Assembly (NCBI GenBank): GCA_039028315.1 | Contig: JBCCIH010000133.1 | Coordinates: forward strand, 1 to 7,003 | DNA length: 7,003 nucleotides | DNA from: Thermodesulfobacteriota bacterium | GTDB taxonomy: Bacteria > Desulfobacterota_D > UBA1144 > Nemesobacterales > UBA2774 | Direction: 5' to 3' | Shown here: positions 1-4,188 of the stretch, one piece after another | Numbering within the stretch: the first letter of the stretch is position 1 | Layout of the letters: every line of letters begins with the position of its first letter | Notes under the pieces: generated by a model | The model's input: the letters and a program-made list of their open reading frames with translations, nothing else | Databases searched by the model: none | What the model was told of the DNA's origin: nothing | Program-made: the position numbers and the translations under genes

Positions 1-441
1 AGATTAATCTTTGTTGCTAATGAGATTACGAAAACTCTTAAAGAGAATAATCCTAAAATAAAAGTTGCACTTAACATGGGTTATGAGATTTTCTACAAAC
101 CAAAGAACGCTCTATCATGGTATGCACATAGTGAAGAGCTTGCTAAGAGTTTTGATTATGTAGCCATAATGGCATATCAAAACCAGATGATGAAAGAGCT
201 AGGGATTGATTTAAATGAAGCAGGCGATCTTATAGCAGCCAACACTGATAACGCAACCAATGTCATGGGTAGTCCTGATAAAGTGCTCATGAAACTTCAA
301 ACCATGAACTGGGATAACAGGGAAAAACTTCCAAACAGAGAGATCAGGTACATTTACCAAAAGATCGAGTCTTCTTCAAAAGATGTAGGGATTGCTTTTG
401 TTCCGTGGGAGAACAGGAGTTATAAGTTTATTAGACCCTAA
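1..441 (+). CDS. PgaB-like poly-beta-1,6-GlcNAc deacetylase/hydrolase, C-terminal part (5' truncated by window edge)
   Basis: The frame is open from base 1 to a TAA at 439-441, giving 146 residues; the start lies outside the window, and the Met at base 76 is internal. I recognise the end of the C-terminal glycosidase-like domain of PgaB (GHL13 type), the periplasmic enzyme that trims and deacetylates poly-N-acetylglucosamine during biofilm export. Seen here are a KVALNM strand, then WYAHSEELAKSFDYVAIMAY, which resembles PgaB's 'ESEAWFAQN...YDWTAIMAM', then LMKLQTMNW (PgaB 'ILELQAQNW'), and a final KFIRP that matches PgaB's 'DLIRP' region. PgaB usually continues a little past this point, so the protein ends short. 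The deacetylase domain, if present, would be upstream and cannot be checked. The match is from memory of the family, not alignment; another GHL-type sugar hydrolase is possible. Confidence 0.6.
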   Translation, partial: RLIFVANEITKTLKENNPKIKVALNMGYEIFYKPKNALSWYAHSEELAKSFDYVAIMAYQNQMMKELGIDLNEAGDLIAANTDNATNVMGSPDKVLMKLQTMNWDNREKLPNREIRYIYQKIESSSKDVGIAFVPWENRSYKFIRP

Positions 442-887
442 AAGAGTTTTTTGCTGTCTAGATTAAGGGTTACAGGGCCCCAGTTTAATAGATAAACATC
501 CATCATTGCTCTAAACTTTCCTGTCTCAACTTTAACCCCTCTATCTTTTATTTTCTGAACAAATAGCTCATACAGTTCTTCCGCCAGCTCCGGTGGAGCG
601 GCGCTGTCGTACGAGGGCCTTCGGCCTTTTCTGCAGTCGCCATAAATTGTAAACTGTGATACCACGAGTATCTCTCCCCCAGTATCCAATACAGAGTCGT
701 TCATCTTGCCTTCTTCGTTTTCAAATATGCGAAGATTTACAACCTTGTCCACCATATAATCGACATCGTACTGTTCGTCGTCTTTCCCAACGCCCAATAG
801 TATGAGTAGACCCTCTCCTATTTGGCCTATCTCTTCGCCGTCAACTTCAACCCTGGCTGTTTTAACTCTTTGTAGAACTATTCGCAT
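438..887 (-). CDS. dtd: D-aminoacyl-tRNA deacylase (Dtd)
   Basis: This cytosolic homodimer hydrolyses D-amino acids (and glycine from mischarged tRNA-Ala) off tRNA, a chirality checkpoint in translation. The 149-residue length is normal. The start MRIVLQRVKTARVEVDGE is the family N-terminus, so this ATG is right. The SQFT motif is at residues 77-80 (SQFTIYGD), and the GPVT motif that carries the cross-subunit Gly-cisPro is at 137-140. Around GPVT the sequence departs from the form I know: KFRAMMDVYLLNWGPVT instead of the usual FGA(D/E)M...NDGPVT. No Shine-Dalgarno is visible; the bases before ATG read ATTCAAAAAC, unlike the AGGAGG sites of its neighbours. The stop TAG (440-438) overlaps the stop of the convergent PgaB-like gene. 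It may be transcribed from its own weak promoter or by read-through from the dodecin gene 105 bases upstream. Confidence 0.96.
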   Translation of the reverse strand: MRIVLQRVKTARVEVDGEEIGQIGEGLLILLGVGKDDEQYDVDYMVDKVVNLRIFENEEGKMNDSVLDTGGEILVVSQFTIYGDCRKGRRPSYDSAAPPELAEELYELFVQKIKDRGVKVETGKFRAMMDVYLLNWGPVTLNLDSKKLF

Positions 888-922
888 GTTTTTGAATAAA
901 TATAGTTGGATTAGAAAAACTA

Positions 923-951
923 ATTATAGACAATGCCCATGAGGAAGCAGG
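923..951 (-). promoter_or_regulatory. Candidate sigma-70-type promoter for dtd
   Basis: Reading leftward there is a perfect TATAAT (928 to 923), which would start RNA near 916, about 28 bases before the dtd ATG. The -35 position at 17-bp spacing reads CCTGCT, a poor match, and it lies inside the stem-loop at 937-972. The -10 box is convincing by sequence only; an AT-rich spacer gives such boxes by chance fairly often. Confidence 0.3.
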
Positions 952-972
952 GTGAGCCCTACTCCCTCACGG
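937..972 (-). other. 36-base stem-loop between the dodecin gene and dtd
   Basis: Read leftward, the arms CCGTGAGGGAGTAGGG and CCCTGCTTCCTCATGG pair over all 16 positions around a CTCA loop, with 13 Watson-Crick and 3 G-U pairs. Read rightward the same three positions become A-C mismatches, so the structure favours RNA made from the minus strand, downstream of the dodecin stop (21 bases away). No U-tract follows directly (GCATTGTCTATAATTAG comes next), so it is not a textbook intrinsic terminator. It could be a 3'-end stabiliser, a weak terminator or a REP-like palindromic repeat. A smaller inverted repeat, TTTAAT/ATTAAA (973-978 and 984-989), abuts it. Confidence 0.7.
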
Positions 973-992
973 TTTAATTTCTGATTAAAATA

Positions 993-1199
993 CTATCCTT
1001 CTAAAATAAATGTGATTTTTATATGAGCTCTATACTCGGCTACCTGTCCATCTTCACCAATAGAAGCATTCATTTTAGTTACTTCAATTCCAGTAAGACC
1101 TCTTAGGGTCTGATTTGCTCTGTCTAGAGCATTTTGAACTGCATCGTCCCAAGACTTCTCTGATGAACCTATAATCTCTGTAATTCTAGCTACAGCCAT
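993..1199 (-). CDS. Dodecin family protein
   Basis: Dodecins are small cytosolic proteins (about 65-75 residues) that assemble into hollow dodecamers, and classical members store riboflavin or FMN. This one has 68 residues with the family pattern: GSSEKSWDDAVQNAL at 11-25 (helix), LRGLTGIEV at 32-40, and a C-terminal beta-hairpin ending KITFILEG. Classical bacterial flavin dodecins carry a Trp in the 'LRWFEV' strand that stacks on the isoalloxazine ring; here that position is Gly37. A Trp-less dodecin subclass exists, so this may bind another ligand or none. The start is fixed by AGGAGGT 7 bases before ATG (minus strand, about 1207-1213). The gene is probably monocistronic, divergent from the acyl-CoA dehydrogenase gene, with a candidate promoter at 1241-1270. 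Confidence 0.9.
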   Translation of the reverse strand: MAVARITEIIGSSEKSWDDAVQNALDRANQTLRGLTGIEVTKMNASIGEDGQVAEYRAHIKITFILEG

Positions 1200-1240
1200 T
1201 TTACTTACCTCCTAGAGTATAGTTTGCACTACTAATATAA

Positions 1241-1270
1241 ATATAATCACATCAGCATAGTTTAAGTCAA
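1241..1270 (-). promoter_or_regulatory. Candidate sigma-70-type promoter for the dodecin gene
   Basis: Leftward, TTGACT (1270 to 1265) matches the -35 consensus at five of six bases. TTATAT (1246 to 1241) follows at an 18-bp spacing; ATTATA at 17 bp is an alternative register. Transcription would begin near 1234, leaving a leader of about 35 bases that includes the strong Shine-Dalgarno site. Confidence 0.45.
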
Positions 1271-1282
1271 GATAAAATCTCT

Positions 1283-1299
1283 TAAAATATCATATTTTA
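1283..1299. promoter_or_regulatory. 17-bp perfect palindrome in the divergent spacer, candidate operator
   Basis: TAAAATAT and ATATTTTA flank a central C with no mismatch. The palindrome lies 13 bp upstream of the dodecin -35 element and touches the candidate -35 of the acyl-CoA dehydrogenase promoter, a location suited to a dimeric regulator of both genes. The spacer is very AT-rich, so chance is a real alternative. Confidence 0.3.
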
Positions 1300-1328
1300 T
1301 TACACAAAACCGAGATTCATGATATAAT
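1299..1328 (+). promoter_or_regulatory. Candidate sigma-70-type promoter for the acyl-CoA dehydrogenase gene
   Basis: A perfect TATAAT at 1323-1328 is preceded at 18 bp by ATTACA (1299-1304), which matches four of six bases of the -35 consensus. RNA would start near 1335, about 55 bases ahead of the ATG. Confidence 0.4.
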
Positions 1329-1389
1329 CAATGTCCTAATAAATCTAAAAAACAAACAAGAAGCATTATGAGTTGCTAGGAGGAATAAA

Positions 1390-2532
1390 ATGCCGATAGA
1401 TTTTGAGCTCACTGATGAACAGCAGATGTTCAAAGATACTATAAGAGACTTTGGAGAAAATGAGATTTCTCCACTGGTTGAAGATGCGGAAAATAATGAG
1501 AAGTTTCCCGTAGAAATCTTTCCAAAACTTGGCGAGATGGGATTTTTGGGAATCTCATTTCCAGAAGAATATGGCGGCGTAGATTTAGACAAGGTTACAG
1601 AGTGCATATTTGCTGAAGAAATGGGACGAATAAACGCAGGGATTGCAATGTGCGTAAATGCCCATACAAGTCTTTCGATGATCCCCATACTTAACTTTGG
1701 TAATGATGCTCAGAAAGAAAAATATCTCATCCCTGGTATTGAAGGTAAGATAATTGGAGCTTTGGGTCTCACAGAGCCTGATGCAGGATCAGATGCAAGA
1801 AGCATCAGGGCAACGGCAGTCAAAAAAGGTGACAAGTATATTATAAACGGCACTAAAACATGGATAACAAACGGAACAATGTGCGACTATGTGATTGTTG
1901 CTGCTTATACTGATAAAGAAAAGAAAGGGACTGGAATCAGCTTGTTTATTATTGATGCCGATGCTCCTGGGTTTACAGAGAAGAATAAGATACATAAACT
2001 AGGCCACAGATCAGCAGATACCGCGGAGCTTGTGTTTGAGAACTGCGAAGTTCCAGAAGAAAACCTTTTAGTTGGAGAAGGCGGTTTTAACGGCGCTATG
2101 GCGACCCTTTTAGGAGCGCGTATCACTCACGCTGCAAAATCAGTAGGGCTTGCTCAAGCTGCATTTGAGTTTTCGCTAAACTATTCAAAAGAGCGTGAGG
2201 CTTTTGGAAGAACAATTTCAAAGTTTCAGGCTATCAGTTTTAAGCTTGCACAGATGGCAACTAAGATTGAAACAGCAAGGCTTCTAGTATACAAAGCAGC
2301 TTGGTTATACAGTAATGATAAGAAAGCTCTTAAAGAAGCTTCAATGGCTAAGCTTTATGCAGCCGAGGTCGTGCAGGATGTATGCACTGAGGCAGTTCAG
2401 GTACTTGGCGGATACGGATACGGTGTTGAATTTCCAGTTGAAAGATATTACAGAGACGCCAAGCTAGCGTCCATAACCGAAGGAACATCAGAAATTCAGC
2501 ATGTAGTTATTTCAAGAGAGCTGGGTATCTAA
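1390..2532 (+). CDS. Acyl-CoA dehydrogenase (short/medium-chain type)
   Basis: This FAD enzyme oxidises acyl-CoA to trans-2-enoyl-CoA and passes electrons to electron-transfer flavoprotein. At 380 residues it is the normal length for short/medium-chain members. The N-terminal helical domain spans about 6-117. The middle beta domain (about 125-220) contains signature 1, GLTEPDAGSD (126-135), and WITNG (158-162) near the flavin. The C-terminal helical domain (about 232-380) contains KEREAFGRTISKFQ (267-280), QVLGGYGY (337-344) and RDAKLASITEGTSEIQ. Glu364 in EGTSE occupies the catalytic base position of short- and medium-chain enzymes, rather than the helix-G position used by isovaleryl-CoA dehydrogenase. 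The start is set by AGGAGG at 1378-1383, six bases before ATG. There are no ETF, thiolase or hydratase genes beside it, so the substrate cannot be assigned. It is probably transcribed alone, ending at the 2574-2617 terminator. Confidence 0.95.
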   Translation: MPIDFELTDEQQMFKDTIRDFGENEISPLVEDAENNEKFPVEIFPKLGEMGFLGISFPEEYGGVDLDKVTECIFAEEMGRINAGIAMCVNAHTSLSMIPILNFGNDAQKEKYLIPGIEGKIIGALGLTEPDAGSDARSIRATAVKKGDKYIINGTKTWITNGTMCDYVIVAAYTDKEKKGTGISLFIIDADAPGFTEKNKIHKLGHRSADTAELVFENCEVPEENLLVGEGGFNGAMATLLGARITHAAKSVGLAQAAFEFSLNYSKEREAFGRTISKFQAISFKLAQMATKIETARLLVYKAAWLYSNDKKALKEASMAKLYAAEVVQDVCTEAVQVLGGYGYGVEFPVERYYRDAKLASITEGTSEIQHVVISRELGI

Positions 2533-2573
2533 AACTCATAATATTATTTCCAATAAAAACTATAAAAGGATAT

Positions 2574-2617
2574 AAAAAAACGGGGAAGCATCCAAAGATG
2601 CAACCCCGTATTTTTTT
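2574..2617. terminator. Bidirectional intrinsic terminator between convergent genes
   Basis: ACGGGG (2580-2585) pairs with CCCCGT (2604-2609), and GCATC (2588-2592) pairs with GATGC (2597-2601). An AA/AA internal loop separates the two stems, and CAAA closes the hairpin. Seven A's precede it and seven T's follow it, so it can end both the acyl-CoA dehydrogenase transcript and the leftward nitroreductase operon. Confidence 0.92.
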
Positions 2618-2636
2618 GTCTAATTTATAGATCCGA

Positions 2637-2834
2637 TTATGACCATGGAGCTGACATATCTTCAGCTTCTGGGTCTCTAAATTTTAGCCACTTAGATGAA
2701 TCATAGTGAGCTGGCGCATAGCATACGATAGCTGTTGTTGCTATGAGCTGTTCAGGTGTAGATTTTGTTAATTCAGCTCTTTTTTGAATAGTAGCAAAAA
2801 TTGGATCTGGTATTGTTACTGTTACTTCTGCCAT
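2637..2834 (-). CDS. Uncharacterised 65-residue protein, possible ribbon-helix-helix N-terminus
   Basis: I do not recognise this family. The start is well supported by AGGAGG at 2842-2847, seven bases before ATG, and the gene begins 27 bases after the nitroreductase stop, so the two are very likely cotranscribed, with the terminator just beyond. The N-terminal 37 residues read as a strand (VTVTIPD, 4-10), a helix (IFATIQKRAELTK, 12-24), an STPEQ turn and a second helix (LIATTAIV, 30-37). That layout is like the Arc/CopG ribbon-helix-helix fold. The C-terminal tail (about 38-65) is Trp- and Asp/Glu-containing, ends DPEAEDMSAPWS, and has no known motif. There is no signal peptide or membrane segment. 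It could be an operon regulator, or a partner or small subunit of the flavoprotein. Both ideas are inference. Confidence 0.75.
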   Translation of the reverse strand: MAEVTVTIPDPIFATIQKRAELTKSTPEQLIATTAIVCYAPAHYDSSKWLKFRDPEAEDMSAPWS

Positions 2835-2861
2835 TTTTAGAACCTCCTAATTTTAAACTTG

Positions 2862-3890
2862 TTAGTCTGTCTCTTTGATACCTTTTTCTTTTCTGTAGTT
2901 GTCGAGAACTTCTCTCTTAACAGTAGGTGTTAATTTGAAGTCACCTTCTACTGCACCTTCTGCTGAAGCATCAACCTCATCTTGAGGTAACAATTCAAGC
3001 TTAGTATCACCAGCGTTAACTGGATCATCCAACATTGAAGGAGCAAATTTCCAGTTTGTAAGAGATTCTTTTCCAAGTCCGAATCTGATTGTGAGTTTGT
3101 TAATCTCTTCGAGTCTTCCAGGTAGTGGTCCTGGAGCTTGAATGAGTTTTAATTCTTTTAAGAGTTCAAGTGTAGCAGCGTCTCTTTCAAAAGGCTGTCC
3201 AACTTTACTCTTAAAAAACATGGTTTCAAAAGGAGGTCTTCCTCTTGTACCACCACCATCTAGGTTCTCTGATGGATAGCCAACAGTCATTAGCCAGCAG
3301 AACACATATGAAGGTCCAAGGTTAAATTTATCTTTAACATTTCTTCTAGCTCCTCCGCTAGCTCCGTTTAAGCATGTGCCTAAACCAAGTGAGCTTGCAA
3401 CAAGGATTGCATTTTGAATTGCGTTACCTAGGTCAATGCAAGCGAGTCTATGAAGAATAATATCAGGAAGAATTGCTGGAAGCGGGAATAGTCTGTTAAC
3501 CCTCTCATACTCCCAACCATGCGCAGCATCTAATCCGCCAGTTCTCATAAGATCGTGCAGCTGCTGTCCTTGCACGTCATAAGCTGACATTTCATAACAC
3601 CAGAAAATAAGAATCGGAGCCATCTGTGTTGTAATCTGACTCCAGTCAGAGATAAACTCCCAAATCTCAGGGTCTTCGTCTCTATAAACTACAATAGCTC
3701 TTTGTCCATTGAAGTTACCTGCTGAAGGTGCAACTCTTGCAGCCTCTAGCATAGCCTGAATTTTCCATCTCTCAACAGGCTTATTTGGTTCATACCATCT
3801 AATAGATCTTCTCAAACCGATAGCCTCAAAAGTATCGAGCGGATTAACTTCGCTTGCTTGAGGAAGACCATCAACAATAAGTTCACTCAT
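2862..3890 (-). CDS. Nitroreductase-family FMN oxidoreductase with long C-terminal extension
   Basis: Nitroreductase-fold proteins are cytosolic FMN enzymes using NAD(P)H on nitroaromatics, quinones and other acceptors, with some specialised members. The domain covers about 17-230. It has the FMN-phosphate motif RRSIRWYEP (27-35), the substrate-side APSAGN (54-59), the helix DLGNAIQNAILVASSLGLGTC (153-173) and VGYPSE (203-208). A segment at about 95-150 (YEMSAYDVQGQQLHDLM onward) is longer than the simple family core. Typical members have 170-220 residues; this has 342, and the last 110 or so (LKLIQAPGPLPGRL onward, ending in a charged tail) match no domain I know. The start is set by AGGAGG (3896-3901), five bases from ATG. 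It is first in an operon with the 65-residue protein and divergent from clpB. The substrate is unknown. The Acg-type double nitroreductase has a similar length, but I see no second nitroreductase motif set. Confidence 0.85.
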   Translation of the reverse strand: MSELIVDGLPQASEVNPLDTFEAIGLRRSIRWYEPNKPVERWKIQAMLEAARVAPSAGNFNGQRAIVVYRDEDPEIWEFISDWSQITTQMAPILIFWCYEMSAYDVQGQQLHDLMRTGGLDAAHGWEYERVNRLFPLPAILPDIILHRLACIDLGNAIQNAILVASSLGLGTCLNGASGGARRNVKDKFNLGPSYVFCWLMTVGYPSENLDGGGTRGRPPFETMFFKSKVGQPFERDAATLELLKELKLIQAPGPLPGRLEEINKLTIRFGLGKESLTNWKFAPSMLDDPVNAGDTKLELLPQDEVDASAEGAVEGDFKLTPTVKREVLDNYRKEKGIKETD

Positions 3891-3935
3891 TTTAGCCTCC
3901 TAAATCAATAATTTTTTCTAACCAGACAATCAAGG

Positions 3936-3964
3936 ATATTATTATTTTTAGACTAAAAAGTCAA
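3936..3964 (-). promoter_or_regulatory. Candidate sigma-70-type promoter for the nitroreductase operon
   Basis: Leftward, TTGACT (3964 to 3959) is followed 17 bp later by TAATAT (3941 to 3936). The -35 is good and the -10 matches four of six bases. The start would be near 3929, about 40 bases before the ATG. A short dyad, GACT/AGTC with a 4-base gap (3951-3962), overlaps the -35. Confidence 0.45.
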
Positions 3965-4102
3965 GTAATTTCTGCAATTAAGATCCAATTTTATAAAATC
4001 ACTTTTTACTGTGATTATGGAGTAAGATTTGTTTCTTTCCTGTTGCGTATTAAATGCCCCAAATCTGGCAAGCTTTTAAGCATCCGATATGGTCTCAAAA
4101 CT

Positions 4103-4125
4103 CTTAAATTATTTGATAATTTAGG
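4103..4125. promoter_or_regulatory. AT-rich inverted repeat just upstream of the clpB -35, candidate operator
   Basis: TAAATTAT (4105-4112) and ATAATTTA (4116-4123) are perfect inverted arms around TTG. A T/G mismatch and then a C-G pair extend it to 23 bp. It ends two bases before the clpB -35 element. It is not the CIRCE element bound by HrcA. No regulator is identified. Confidence 0.35.
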
Positions 4126-4127
4126 TC

Positions 4128-4155
4128 TTGAAATTGGCACATTGATTGCTATTTT
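4128..4155 (+). promoter_or_regulatory. Candidate clpB promoter with extended -10
   Basis: TTGAAA (4128-4133), a 16-bp spacer and TATTTT (4150-4155) preceded by TGC form an extended -10 arrangement. Transcription would start near 4162, leaving a leader of about 27 bases that holds the AGGAGGT at 4174-4180. The -35 in context, CTTGAAA, also matches the heat-shock sigma-32 consensus, but no C-rich CCCCAT-like -10 follows, so sigma-32 control is not supported by sequence. Confidence 0.45.
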
Positions 4156-4188
4156 AAACTTATATCCTTTTACAGGAGGTATATAAAA

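Noticed and set aside
1317..1688. 123-codon minus-strand open frame opposite the acyl-CoA dehydrogenase gene
   Set aside because: It is Ser/Ile/Phe-rich, as expected from the complement of a real coding strand, and lacks a start signal. The same applies to the smaller antisense frames at 1789-1995, 1905-2126, 4848-5081, 5325-5558 and 5877-6122.
2637..3890. RiPP cluster idea: small precursor peptide plus nitroreductase-like (McbC/SagB-type) azoline dehydrogenase
   Set aside because: The 65-residue protein has one Cys, no repetitive Ser/Thr/Cys core, and no leader motif. There is no cyclodehydratase, peptidase or transporter nearby.
3997..4016. AATCAC/GTGATT inverted repeat with 8-base gap, considered as a CRP/FNR-like site or terminator
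   Set aside because: It does not fit the CRP or FNR half-site spacing, has no following T-run, and six-base arms are common by chance in this AT-rich spacer.
4103..4125. CIRCE (HrcA) heat-shock operator before clpB
   Set aside because: The CIRCE arms TTAGCACTC/GAGTGCTAA are absent; the repeat is purely AT-rich.
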